A stretch of DNA of 64,000 bases. Origin: Candidatus Rifleibacteriota bacterium (GTDB lineage Bacteria; Muiribacteriota; Ozemobacteria; Ozemobacterales; Ozemobacteraceae). This document shows, piece by piece, positions 15,698 through 23,942 of the stretch; the stretch's first letter is position 1; each line of letters begins with the position of its first letter. The DNA lies in NCBI GenBank assembly GCA_012517355.1, contig JAAYVD010000071.1:1-64000 (forward strand), written 5' to 3'. A program made the translations under genes and the position numbers. The notes below the pieces were generated by a model. It saw only the letters and a list, made by a program, of their open reading frames with translations. It made no database searches and was not told where the DNA came from.

Positions 15698-16498
15698 ATG
15701 CAGAACATCTATTTCCAACTCACCCGGGAATTCAACGATGGACGGCCCCGCGCCGTCATGAGCGGGGGCCAGGCCGTGGTCTGGCACCGGCTGGCCATCA
15801 TGAGCAAAGACGGCGACTGGATCCTTCGCCCCGACCCGGAAGCACTCGCTCATGTCCTTGGAGTCCTGGCCTCCCGTGGCGCCACCTACCGCTTTGGGGC
15901 GCCCCTCGATCTGCGCTGGCTGGCCGAGGGCTGGAGTTCGCATCTCGAGTTCCAGGAGCAGGGCATCCGCGTCCGCACCGATTTCGTGACCCGCCCCCCC
16001 CGGCTGCCGGAGTCGCGGCTGGCCAGGCTGTGGGCAGCACAGGACCAGGGCGACCCGCCGGTCCTCGGCGTTCTCGACCTGATCGCCACCAAGAAGACCA
16101 ACCGGGAGAAGGACTACGTGGTCATCGGAGAACTGGCCAGACTGCTCGAAGACCCGCGAGACCGCCTCCTGAACTCCCGCAGCGCCCGCGATCTCCGCGA
16201 CCTCGCCGCCGGTAATCCCGCCTTGGCGGCCGACCTGGGCGGGCAGCGGCCGTTGCTCCGCGAGGTCGCCCAGGGATTGGAAGCCCTCGAAGTGGCCCTG
16301 GACGCCGAGCGCCGCGCCTTGATCCACGCGAACGAAGACCGCCTGTCGCGCTTCCTGAAGGCAGCGGAACCCTGGGCCCGGCGCTGGCCCGAGGTGACTC
16401 GGCAGATGGCCGGCCGGCCCCTGGCTGAGGCACATGCCGCCATGGTCGCCGAGGCCGTCGGCTCCCTTCCCTGCCACGTTCCGGGAGGTCTGCCATGA
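15698..16498 (+). CDS. Conserved hypothetical protein, possibly nucleotidyltransferase-fold
   Basis: This protein of 266 residues is of unknown function. It reads like a family in which SGGQAVVWHRL, SKDGDWIL, YRFGAPLDLRWLAEGWSSHL, RVRTDFVTRPPRL and LDLIATKKTNREKDYVVIGE are conserved. The combination of an early Gly-rich turn, a central Arg-Thr-Asp and a basic KKTxREKD stretch suggests a minimal nucleotidyltransferase-like fold of the sort found in toxin-antitoxin modules, but I cannot confirm a GSxxxxDxD motif. Its TGA overlaps the ATG of the next small gene. The pair interrupts the bacillosamine genes, much as mazEF does upstream, which fits a mobile accessory module. Confidence 0.6.
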   Translation: MQNIYFQLTREFNDGRPRAVMSGGQAVVWHRLAIMSKDGDWILRPDPEALAHVLGVLASRGATYRFGAPLDLRWLAEGWSSHLEFQEQGIRVRTDFVTRPPRLPESRLARLWAAQDQGDPPVLGVLDLIATKKTNREKDYVVIGELARLLEDPRDRLLNSRSARDLRDLAAGNPALAADLGGQRPLLREVAQGLEALEVALDAERRALIHANEDRLSRFLKAAEPWARRWPEVTRQMAGRPLAEAHAAMVAEAVGSLPCHVPGGLP

Positions 16499-16776
16499 CC
16501 GACATGAAAGACGAATTCCTGAGCGAAGAGGACCTCGACCTGAAGTCTCTCACCCTCGAGGAACTCGACCGGGCTTGGACCGCCTGGCTCCTGCAGGCCC
16601 AGGCCACCAACGACCGCGACGCCAACGAATACTCCCACGGTGTCTTCTCCGGCATGGATCTGACTCAGGTATTCTGGCCCGAAAAGACCACGCCCACGAC
16701 ATCCCCAGCCACCCCTGCAAGCCTTGATGGCCCAGCCCCAGCACCAAAAGCGGCTTCACCGCGCCAGGGGAATTGA
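16495..16776 (+). CDS. Small acidic partner protein of the preceding gene, unknown
   Basis: This 93-residue acidic protein begins MTDMKDEFLSEEDLDLKSLT and ELDRAWTAWLLQAQATNDRD, predicted helical, then ends in a Pro/Ala/Thr-rich tail. No family is recognised. Its start overlaps the stop of the preceding gene by four bases, so the two products are probably made together and may form a complex. A two-gene toxin-antitoxin-like unit is an inference from size and overlap only. Confidence 0.6.
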   Translation: MTDMKDEFLSEEDLDLKSLTLEELDRAWTAWLLQAQATNDRDANEYSHGVFSGMDLTQVFWPEKTTPTTSPATPASLDGPAPAPKAASPRQGN

Positions 16777-16811
16777 CGTCTGGTGGTCCTTGGCCCTATG
16801 GTAATGAGGCC

Positions 16812-18047
16812 ATGAAGGAACACCCGCGCGACTCCGGGGGTGACCGCCTCGCCATCGACGGCGGCACGCCCGTCCGCACCGCCCCGTTCCCGCCCTGGCC
16901 GGTGTTCGCCCCCGACGAGATCGAGGCGGTCGAGCGGGTGGTGCGCTCGGGGAAGGTCAACTATTGGACGGGCACCGAGGGCCAGGAGTTCGAGAAGGAA
17001 TTCGCCGCCTTCACGGGCACCAGGCACGCGGTGGCGCTGGCCAACGGCACGGTCGCCCTCGAGCTGGCCCTCTTCGCGCTGGGCATCGGTCCCGGCGACG
17101 AGGTCATCGTTCCCTGCCGCACCTTCATCGCCACCGCCAGTTGCGCCGTCATGCGCGGGGCGCGGCCGGTCGTCGTCGACATCGACCCCGACAGCCAGAA
17201 CGTGACCGCCGCCACCATCGAGCCGGCCATCACCCCGGCGACGAAGGCCGTCATCGTGGTCCACCTGGCCGGCTGGCCGTGCAACATGACCGAGATCATG
17301 GCCCTGGCCGACCGGCACGGCCTGAAAGTCATCGAGGACTGCGCCCAGGCCCTGGGCGCCCGCTGGCAGGGCCGACCGGTCGGGTCCTGGGGGCACGCGG
17401 CGGCCTTCTCGTTCTGCCAGGACAAGATCCTGACCACCCTCGGCGAGGGCGGCATGCTGGTCACCAACGACACCGCGGTCTGGGAACGCGCCTGGCAGTT
17501 CAAGGACCACGGCAAGAGCCACGACGCCATGTTCCACCGCCAGCACCCGCCCGGCTTCCGCTGGGTCCACGAGGGGTTCGGCACCAACTGGCGCATGCTC
17601 GAGGTGCAGTCGGCGCAAGGTCGCGTCGCCCTGCGCAAGATCCCCGCCTGGGTCGACCACCGCCGCCGGGCCGCCGCCTTCCTCAACGAGGCCCTCGCCG
17701 ATCTGCCCGCCCTGCGCCTGACGCTGCCGCCCGCCGACGCCTTCCACGCCTACTACAAGTATTACGCCTTCCTGCGCCCCGAGCGGCTGCAGCCCGGCTG
17801 GACCCGCGACCGCATCCAGGCCGCCATCGCCGCCGAGGGCATCCCCTGCCTCGCCGGCAGCTGCGGCGACATCTCCCGCGAACTCGCCTTCCGCTCTCGC
17901 GGCTGGGGCCCCGCCTACCCCCTCGTCGCCGCCCCCCGCCTGTTCGACACCAGCCTGATGTTCCTGGTCCACCCCAGCGATGACGCCACCGTCCCCGGCC
18001 ACACCCAGGCCGCCATCCGCCGGGTCCTGGCCGCCGCCGCCTGCTGA
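16812..18047 (+). CDS. DegT/DnrJ/EryC1 PLP-dependent sugar aminotransferase (PglE-type candidate)
   Basis: This 411-residue enzyme transfers an amino group to a keto nucleotide sugar. Typical motifs are VNYWTGTEGQEFEKEFAAFT, ALANGTVALELAL, GDEVIVPCRTFIATASC, VIEDCAQALGA and the PLP lysine at about residue 205 in SFCQDKILTTLGEGG. With the PglF-, PglD- and PglC-like genes nearby, amination at C4 on the way to bacillosamine is the likeliest role; perosamine-type synthesis is an alternative. A TTG at 16773 overlapping the previous stop could be an earlier start, but family homology begins after the ATG at 16812. A decayed second copy of this gene lies at 21750-22290. Confidence 0.85.
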   Translation: MKEHPRDSGGDRLAIDGGTPVRTAPFPPWPVFAPDEIEAVERVVRSGKVNYWTGTEGQEFEKEFAAFTGTRHAVALANGTVALELALFALGIGPGDEVIVPCRTFIATASCAVMRGARPVVVDIDPDSQNVTAATIEPAITPATKAVIVVHLAGWPCNMTEIMALADRHGLKVIEDCAQALGARWQGRPVGSWGHAAAFSFCQDKILTTLGEGGMLVTNDTAVWERAWQFKDHGKSHDAMFHRQHPPGFRWVHEGFGTNWRMLEVQSAQGRVALRKIPAWVDHRRRAAAFLNEALADLPALRLTLPPADAFHAYYKYYAFLRPERLQPGWTRDRIQAAIAAEGIPCLAGSCGDISRELAFRSRGWGPAYPLVAAPRLFDTSLMFLVHPSDDATVPGHTQAAIRRVLAAAAC

Positions 18048-18290
18048 CGGGTTTGGGCCCCGCCCTCCCTACTGCCCCCAGCCCCACGACCCGCATGCCT
18101 CCCAACCTTGCCCGCGCCCGGCCATCCCTTCACCGCCGGCACGCGCCCCCACGCACCAGCGGCCCTATGGAACCAGCGTGGCCACACGAAGAAATTCCGG
18201 CACGAACGGCGGATTCCTGACCGAAGCAAGAGCCTGAAAAGATTCGGGTATGATCGCGGTTCCCTGTTGATTTCATGAAAAGATCCGGTT

Positions 18291-18593
18291 GTGACCGACA
18301 TCTTCCTGGAGAGGCTCCGCCGTAGGCTTTTGGTCCGCATCGGCAAACTTCAGCAGCAGGAGGTCGATTTCGTCGTCGAGCGCCATGGCCAGCGGAGGTA
18401 TTACCAGGTCTGCTACCTGCTCGCCAGTCCGGCGACCGTCGAGCGCGAGTTCGGGGCCCTGGAAACAATCCCCGACCACTTTCCCAAGTTCGTCCTGTCG
18501 ATGGACACCACCGCCCAACCTTCCCGCAGAGGAATCACCTGGAAAAACCTGGTCGCCTTCCTGCTCGAAGAGGACCACCCCGCCCCGAACTGA
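18291..18593 (+). pseudogene. C-terminal relic of an AAA/DUF4143 ATPase
   Basis: A 100-codon frame starting at a GTG reads QQQEVDFVVERHGQRRYYQV, then CYLLASPATVEREFGALETI, then FPKFVLSMDTT. This matches the nuclease-like C-terminal end of DUF4143 ATPases (E-V-D-F-V followed by Q-V and L-x-S-M-D). The Walker ATPase part is absent and no promoter palindrome precedes it. It is therefore read as the remnant of a third copy beside the two complete genes at 18872 and 20409, although a small stand-alone protein cannot be excluded. Confidence 0.7.
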
Positions 18594-18654
18594 CCGCCCC
18601 GACTCTCAGATCGGCCCCGCCGCCGTGGCCGATTCGGAAAGGTTGATCCTGGAG

Positions 18655-18837
18655 ACGCCCGGGTGGGCTTTCCGGTTCCCGGGCAGGGGCCGTTTTCCCG
18701 GGAAAGCCTCTGCACGACGCTCATCAGGCGATCGCGAAGGAGGTCCAGCATCCGGAGCTTCTCCGCCACGGATTCCCTGCCAGTTCCCGTCGTAGGGCCA
18801 GCTTCCCGAAAAGGATCTCCTTCAGGTCAAGGGTCAT
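18655..18837 (-). pseudogene. Frameshifted small ORF
   Basis: From an ATG at 18837 on the minus strand the first frame reads MTLDLKEILFGKLALRRELA. After about 20 codons the natural continuation SVAEKLRMLDLLRDRLMSVV lies in another frame, so a one-base shift near 18773 separates the halves. The joined product resembles the very small helical proteins often found beside nucleotidyltransferase or toxin-antitoxin genes. It could be a decayed antitoxin-like gene. Confidence 0.5.
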
Positions 18838-18871
18838 GGCCCGGGTTCCGAAAGTCCACCGCCCGAGGCGT

Positions 18872-20200
18872 CTATTCCAACGAAGCCGGCAGATCGAGCA
18901 GAAAACGCCAGGCCGGCACCGCCTCGATGGTTCCGCCATCGATGGCGATGCAATCGCTCTCGTGACGGGTCACGATGGTGCCGGTGCCCAGGCCCAGTTC
19001 TGCCATCGCCTCGCGCAGGGCTGTCGTTTCCCGCTTCCGCGTGAGCGGGTCGGCCAGGGTCTCGCACACCTGGAACAGCCGTCGCCGGCCCCTCCCCGGG
19101 AGAACGAAATCGACCTCCCGGCCAGTCCTGGTCTTGTAGTAGAAAATGGACGGATGATAATGCCGGAGGGCGGCGAAGACGAGGCTTTCCAGGAGACGGC
19201 CGGAGTTGGTCAGGATTCCCGACGACACCGAGGTCACCAGGGCATGATCGATGCAGTAGATCTTCTTGGGATTGGTGTTGCTGCGGGCGAGGGAGGGGTC
19301 GTAGAGGCGCACCGTGAACAGGAAGTAGGCATCCTCGAACCATTCCAGATATTCCGACACCGAGGTCTTGGGAACCTTGTGCCCCAGAGATTTCAGGTAG
19401 CCCGTGAGGTTGTTGACCGAGTAGAGCGAGGCCGTGTTGTCCACCAGCCAATGCGCCAGGTCGATCACGGCCCTCGGGTGCGGGATATCGTGGCGCTCGA
19501 TCAGGTCCCGCAACAGGATGGTATGAAAGTATTCCTGGTGGATCCTGATTCGCAGGTTCCGCTTGAGTCCGGCAACCTCTGGAAAACCGCCGGTTTCCCA
19601 GAATTCCCCGAAGGCCTTTTGGACCAGGAGCCGTTTCTTCGTCGACAGCGCTCCGCCGGTCTCGATCTTCTTGAAGTCCAGGAATTCCCGGAACGAGAAC
19701 GGGAACATCTCCCAGGAGATGGCCCGCCCGCGCATCTGGGTGGCGATCTCCTTCGATAGCATCCTGGCCGAGGAACCGGTCAGGTACACCTCGCAGTTCT
19801 CGGTTCGCAAGAGGCGGTCGACGAAAGGCTCCCACCCGGGAACCGCCTGGATCTCATCGAAGAAGCAGTAGACCTTCTCGCTGTGCTTCTTCTCGGGGTA
19901 GACCGCGAAATACGCTTCGGTGACCAGGCCGAGGTTGTCCTGCCGCAGGCCATGGAGGCGGTCGTCGAAGAAGTTCAGATACAGGATGTTCTGCCGCGGG
20001 ATGCCTCGGTCCAGCAGGCCCTGGATGACCTGGAACAGGAACGTCGACTTGCCCCCCCGCCGCACCCCGATGCAGACCGCCGCCTTGCCCTTCACCGTCT
20101 CGACCGGCACCCGCCGGGGCACCCCGGTCTCCAGGCGGGTCTCCTGGAAATCCAGGATGATGGCTTTGATCGTCTCGATCACCTGATCCCTCCCGGTCAT
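18872..20200 (-). CDS. AAA-family ATPase with DUF4143 C-terminal domain
   Basis: This 442-residue protein has Walker A GVRRGGKS at residues 45-52, Walker B in YCFFDEIQAVPGW near 115-125, sensor-like LTGSSARML, then a winged-helix segment and a C-terminal PD-(D/E)XK-like strand REVDFVLPGRGRRRLFQVCE. This AAA_14/DUF4143 layout is common in bacteria and archaea. Its molecular job is not established, and such genes are usually accessory and occur in multiple copies. It is transcribed divergently from a second copy at 20409. A sigma70 promoter whose -10 lies in a perfect palindrome precedes it at 20225-20263, which suggests autoregulation. Confidence 0.9.
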   Translation of the reverse strand: MTGRDQVIETIKAIILDFQETRLETGVPRRVPVETVKGKAAVCIGVRRGGKSTFLFQVIQGLLDRGIPRQNILYLNFFDDRLHGLRQDNLGLVTEAYFAVYPEKKHSEKVYCFFDEIQAVPGWEPFVDRLLRTENCEVYLTGSSARMLSKEIATQMRGRAISWEMFPFSFREFLDFKKIETGGALSTKKRLLVQKAFGEFWETGGFPEVAGLKRNLRIRIHQEYFHTILLRDLIERHDIPHPRAVIDLAHWLVDNTASLYSVNNLTGYLKSLGHKVPKTSVSEYLEWFEDAYFLFTVRLYDPSLARSNTNPKKIYCIDHALVTSVSSGILTNSGRLLESLVFAALRHYHPSIFYYKTRTGREVDFVLPGRGRRRLFQVCETLADPLTRKRETTALREAMAELGLGTGTIVTRHESDCIAIDGGTIEAVPAWRFLLDLPASLE

Positions 20201-20224
20201 GAATGGTGCCGCGATATGCCTGGT

Positions 20225-20244
20225 CCGGTAAATATTTTTACCGG
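20225..20244. promoter_or_regulatory. Perfect palindrome (operator candidate) for the ATPase gene at 18872-20200
   Basis: CCGGTAAA-TATT-TTTACCGG is a perfect 8-base inverted repeat with a 4-base spacer. A further half site ACCGG lies at 20272-20276. The palindrome covers the -10 element of the promoter below. Confidence 0.75.
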
Positions 20245-20263
20245 TTTATTGCCATATTGTCAA
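20235..20263 (-). promoter_or_regulatory. Sigma70 promoter for the minus-strand ATPase
   Basis: On the minus strand TTGACA (20263-20258) and TAAAAA (20240-20235) are separated by 17 bases. The -10 overlaps the palindrome, so a bound repressor would block it. Confidence 0.65.
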
Positions 20264-20348
20264 GAATAATGACCGGTTATCCCCCACCACCCGACAGCGC
20301 AGGAGTTTCCCTCCCCCGCCCAACCCGTCAGCAACCTGGTGGCCTATC

Positions 20349-20377
20349 TTGACTTTTCTCACGTGCTTGAGTATTTT
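20349..20377 (+). promoter_or_regulatory. Sigma70 promoter for the plus-strand ATPase
   Basis: TTGACT at 20349-20354 and TATTTT at 20372-20377 are 17 bases apart. The -10 lies inside the palindrome at 20368-20383. Confidence 0.65.
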
Positions 20378-20395
20378 TACTCATCATCCTGAGTA
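20368..20395. promoter_or_regulatory. TGAGTA palindrome (operator candidate)
   Basis: TGAGTATTTTTACTCA at 20368-20383 is a perfect 6-base inverted repeat with a TTTT spacer. A third direct TGAGTA half site follows at 20390-20395, just before the ribosome binding site GGAAGG of the ATPase gene at 20409. Confidence 0.75.
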
Positions 20396-20408
20396 ATTTG
20401 GAAGGACC

Positions 20409-21617
20409 ATGTTCGAACGACCGCTGGGCAGGATTCTCGAGCAACGGTGGCGCGAGCCCCGCCGGTTCCTGCTGCTGCTCACCGGACCCCGCCAGACCGG
20501 CAAGACCACCCTGGTCCGCCAGGTCCTGGCCCGGTTCCGGGGCCCCTCCCGCTACGCTGCGGCCGACGCCGCCCAGATCCAGGGGTCCTCCTGGATCGCC
20601 GGGCAGTGGGAACTCGCCCGCCTCGGCCTCCGCCAGGCGCCCGCGCGCCAGAAGAGGTACGGCGGCCTCCTCGTGCTCGACGAGATCCAGAAGATTCCCG
20701 GGTGGTCCGAAACCGTGAAGCGGCTGTGGGACGAGGACACCCGCCACGGATTTCCCCTGCGGGTTGTCCTGCTGGGCTCCGCCCCCCTCCTGCTGCAGCG
20801 GGGAACCGCCGAATCATTGGCGGGCCGGTTCGAGCGGCTCACCCTCGGCCACTGGTCTTTCCCGGAGATGCGACAGGCCTTCGGCTGGGATGTGCCCACC
20901 TTCCTGTTCTTCGGCGGGTATCCCGGCGCCGCCACCCTGATCGGGGATGAGCCCCGCTGGGCAGCCTACATCCGGGATTCCCTGATCGAAGCCACCCTGG
21001 CCCGCGACATTCTGGAAATGACCCGCGTCGACAAGCCCGCCTTGATGCGGAACCTGTTCCTGCTCGGCTGTCAGATGGCTGGTCAGGTCGTGTCCTATCA
21101 GAAGATGGTCGGCCAACTGCAGGACGTTGGCAACACCACGACCTTGGCCCATTACCTCGATCTGCTCGGCAACGCCGGTCTCCTGGTCGGCCTGGAAAAG
21201 TGGTCGGGCCAGGCCCTTCGCCGCCGGGCGTCCAGTCCCAAGCTTCTTCCCTTGAACACCGCTCTGGTCAGCGCGCTCTCCGGCCATTCCGCCGCCGCGG
21301 CCAGGGCCGACCACGCCTGGTGGGGCCGCCTGGTGGAAACCGCGGTGGGCGCCCACCTCTGGAGCGAGGCGACCGCCCTGGGAGCCACCCTGACCTGGTG
21401 GCGGGAAGGGCCCCAGGAGGTCGATTTCGTGGTCTCCCGCGGCCGACGTCTCCTGGCCTTCGAGGTGAAAACGGGCACCACCCGGACCTCCCTCCCCGGC
21501 ATGACTCGCTTCCTCACCGCCAACCCTCGAGCCACCCCGCTCCTCATCGGCCCCGACGGCCTCCCCCTGGAAACATTCCTGACGACCCCGCTCGAAACCC
21601 TGCTGGCGGACACCTGA
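20409..21617 (+). CDS. AAA-family ATPase with DUF4143 C-terminal domain, second copy
   Basis: This 402-residue protein has Walker A GPRQTGKT at residues 26-33, Walker B GLLVLDEIQKIPGW near 86-98, and LLGSAPLLLQR as sensor 1. The C-terminal nuclease-like strand pair is PQEVDFVVSRGRRLLAFEVK. It is a distant paralogue of the minus-strand neighbour, sharing architecture but little sequence outside the motifs. It has its own promoter with a different palindrome. GGAAGG sits three bases before the ATG, closer than usual. Role unknown; presence of a third fragment nearby suggests repeated gain of such genes at this site. Confidence 0.9.
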   Translation: MFERPLGRILEQRWREPRRFLLLLTGPRQTGKTTLVRQVLARFRGPSRYAAADAAQIQGSSWIAGQWELARLGLRQAPARQKRYGGLLVLDEIQKIPGWSETVKRLWDEDTRHGFPLRVVLLGSAPLLLQRGTAESLAGRFERLTLGHWSFPEMRQAFGWDVPTFLFFGGYPGAATLIGDEPRWAAYIRDSLIEATLARDILEMTRVDKPALMRNLFLLGCQMAGQVVSYQKMVGQLQDVGNTTTLAHYLDLLGNAGLLVGLEKWSGQALRRRASSPKLLPLNTALVSALSGHSAAAARADHAWWGRLVETAVGAHLWSEATALGATLTWWREGPQEVDFVVSRGRRLLAFEVKTGTTRTSLPGMTRFLTANPRATPLLIGPDGLPLETFLTTPLETLLADT

Positions 21618-21749
21618 CGCCCCCATTCCACGCACGAGCGCTGTTGGCCCTGACCTCTTGAAGCGTGCGTCCAGCCTCTGTCAACCCACCCGCCAGGGCC
21701 CCGCCCCCCCGGCCCGATCGGTCGATTGCCCCGCTTCACACCCCCTGTT

Positions 21750-22290
21750 ACCATGAGGGCATCCATGATCGGCCAAACCGGACCATCCGCCCCGGTCCCC
21801 ACCGGTCGGCAGTCGTTCGCTGTTTTCAAACGGTGTGTTGACCAACCCGGCAAAGGCTTTGGGCACACCTCGACATCGACCACCATCGCGAAGCCAGGCC
21901 ACCTGATTTGCGCGGCCTGGCCCTCCATGCTATCGTGAAGGCAATTATGGGTTCCCCGCGAAAACCACAGCCGGTCCCGACCGACATGGTGTTGGAAGGC
22001 TCCCCCCCCTGCCGCCACCGCTGGAGATGCGCAACATCGGTTTCCCGCAAGGCAATAGGGTCGCCCGAGAGAATGCGCTTCCTGACGCCCGAGCGGGATC
22101 ACCTCGACAGGACCCGCACCTGCATACAGGGCACCATCGCCGCGGAGGGCTTTTCTCTCCTCCCAGGCAGTTGCGGCGCCATCTCCCGCGCACTTACTAT
22201 CTGCTTCCGTGATTGGTTCGCGCCTACCCCCTCGTCACGGCCAATCGTTTCTTGGACGCCGGCCGATGATGCTCCAAAGTCCATCCCCCG
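21750..22290 (+). pseudogene. Decayed copy of the DegT-type aminotransferase gene
   Basis: Nucleotides 22105-22255 align closely with the 3' part of the aminotransferase gene at 16812 (about 17806-17945): shared runs include CATCGCCGC, GAGGGC, TGCGGCG, CATCTCCCGCG and CCTACCCCCTCGTC. Patches further upstream (around 21745, 21835, 21870 and 22030) match its start, its VRSGKVNYW region and its middle in the right order, with large deletions between them. No open frame survives. It lies directly upstream of wbpB-type and wbpD-type genes, just where a functional aminotransferase gene would be expected. The remaining parts of 21618-22362 show nothing else. Confidence 0.72.
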
Positions 22291-22362
22291 TTTCTTTTTC
22301 GGATGCCCGGGGCCTGGACCAACCCTCGGAGAAGGGCTTATTCCAAGCGACGCGATGCACCC

Positions 22363-23337
22363 ATGCCAGTGAATTTTGCCATGATCGGTGCTGCCGGGTA
22401 CATCGCCCCGCGGCATCTGCAAGCCATCAAGGATACAGGGAATCGTTTGGTTGCAGCCCTTGACCGCAGCGATTCCGTCGGCATTCTCGACCGGTTTTTC
22501 TACGACGTGGACTTCTTTCAGGAATTCGAACGCTTTGACCGCCATGCCGAAATGCTCCGACGAAAGGGAGACGATCATCGCCTTCACTACGTCAGCATCT
22601 GCTCCCCAAATTACCTCCACGACGCGCACATTCGTTTTGCCCTTCGCATCGGGGCACATGCCATCTGCGAGAAGCCCCTCGTCCTCAACCCCTGGAACCT
22701 GGATCCCCTCGCCGAATTGGAACAGGAATCAGGCAGGAAGGTGTTCAACATCCTCCAGCTCCGTCTGCACCCGGCGATCGCCGCTCTGAGGGAACGGGTC
22801 CAGGCGTCCCCTCCAAAGAACAAGACCGAAATCACCCTCACCTACGTCACCGCCCGGGGCCGATGGTATTTCTATTCGTGGAAAGGGGACGAGGCGAAGT
22901 CCGGCGGGATCGCCACCAACATTGGCATTCACTTTTTTGACATGCTGATCTGGATCTTCGGCCCGGTTGAATCCCAGACGGTCCACCTGTACGAACCCGA
23001 TCGGGCATCCGGGGTCATCGAGCTGGAAACGGCTCGGGTCAGATGGTTCCTGTCCGTCAACCGGCAGGATCTCCCCCCGGGCAACCGCGACCAGAACCGC
23101 ACGACGTTCCGTTCCCTTGCGATCGGGGAGGAACAGGTCGAGTTCTCCGATGGATTCACCGATCTTCACACCCGGGTTTACCAGGATATCCTGGCCGGGA
23201 AGGGGTTCGGCATCGCCGATGCCCGCCCGTCCGTGGTCCTCGCCCATCAGATCCGGCAAGCGCCGATTGCGGAAGCACGACCGTCCGAGGCGCACCCGCT
23301 CCTCACGGGCCTCGCTCGGTCCCTCAAGGAGAAGTGA
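22363..23337 (+). CDS. wlbA: Gfo/Idh/MocA oxidoreductase, WlbA/WbpB-type UDP-GlcNAcA 3-dehydrogenase
   Basis: This 324-residue NAD-dependent enzyme begins [20 protein letters not shown], the WlbA/WbpB form of the Rossmann start. Further hallmarks are [60 protein letters not shown] and [20 protein letters not shown]. WlbA oxidises C3 of UDP-N-acetylglucosaminuronate so that an aminotransferase can act. The ATG at 22363 fits the family start; an upstream ATG at 22303 adds unrelated residues. WbpD- and WbpI-type genes follow on the same strand, so the three form an operon for a 2,3-diamino uronic acid. The expected aminotransferase is only a relic next door. Confidence 0.92.
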   Translation: MPVNFAMIGAAGYIAPRHLQAIKDTGNRLVAALDRSDSVGILDRFFYDVDFFQEFERFDRHAEMLRRKGDDHRLHYVSICSPNYLHDAHIRFALRIGAHAICEKPLVLNPWNLDPLAELEQESGRKVFNILQLRLHPAIAALRERVQASPPKNKTEITLTYVTARGRWYFYSWKGDEAKSGGIATNIGIHFFDMLIWIFGPVESQTVHLYEPDRASGVIELETARVRWFLSVNRQDLPPGNRDQNRTTFRSLAIGEEQVEFSDGFTDLHTRVYQDILAGKGFGIADARPSVVLAHQIRQAPIAEARPSEAHPLLTGLARSLKEK

Positions 23338-23341
23338 ACCG

Positions 23342-23941
23342 ATGGAGTATTTTGTCCATTCCTCGGCCTTCATCGATGAAGGTGTGACCATCGGCCCCCG
23401 CACGAAGATCTGGCATTTTTGCCACCTGCTCGGTGGAACCTCCGTAGGTTCTGATTGCGTGCTCGGCCAAAACGTCATGGCGGGACCTGACGTCAGGATT
23501 GGCCATCGATGTAGGATCCAGAACAACGTCTCCCTCTACCGGGGAGTCACCTTGGAAGACGGGGTGTTTTGCGGGCCCTCCATGGTTTTCACCAACGTGA
23601 ACAATCCCCGGGCCTTCATCGAGCGCAAATCCGAATTTCGTCCAACCTTGGTGAAACAAGGCGCTTCCCTGGGTGCGAATTGCACCGTGGTCTGTGGCCA
23701 CACCATCGGGGCATACGCGTTTGTCGGGGCCGGGGCCGTGGTGACGTCGGACGTTCCCGACTACGCCCTGATGCTCGGGATCCCCGCCCGGATTCAGGGC
23801 TGGGCCTGCCGCTGCGGGGTCATCTTGTCCCGTGACCGGACGTGGCCGGCCGAACGAACCCTGGAATGTCCACAATGCCATGATCGCTATCGCCAATCAG
23901 GTGAGAATTTCCAGGCAGCCTCCCCTCGTGAAGGTCTGTAG
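23342..23941 (+). CDS. wbpD: WbpD/WlbB-type UDP-amino-uronate N-acetyltransferase
   Basis: This 199-residue hexapeptide-repeat acetyltransferase begins [20 protein letters not shown], followed by [10 protein letters not shown] and [11 protein letters not shown]. Asn/His-containing coils ([29 protein letters not shown]) match WbpD/WlbB, which acetylates the 3-amino group of UDP-GlcNAc3NA. After the beta helix a short zinc-ribbon-like tail is present (CRCG and CPQC pairs). Only four bases separate it from the wlbA stop. Confidence 0.92.
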   Translation: MEYFVHSSAFIDEGVTIGPRTKIWHFCHLLGGTSVGSDCVLGQNVMAGPDVRIGHRCRIQNNVSLYRGVTLEDGVFCGPSMVFTNVNNPRAFIERKSEFRPTLVKQGASLGANCTVVCGHTIGAYAFVGAGAVVTSDVPDYALMLGIPARIQGWACRCGVILSRDRTWPAERTLECPQCHDRYRQSGENFQAASPREGL

Positions 23942-23942
23942 C

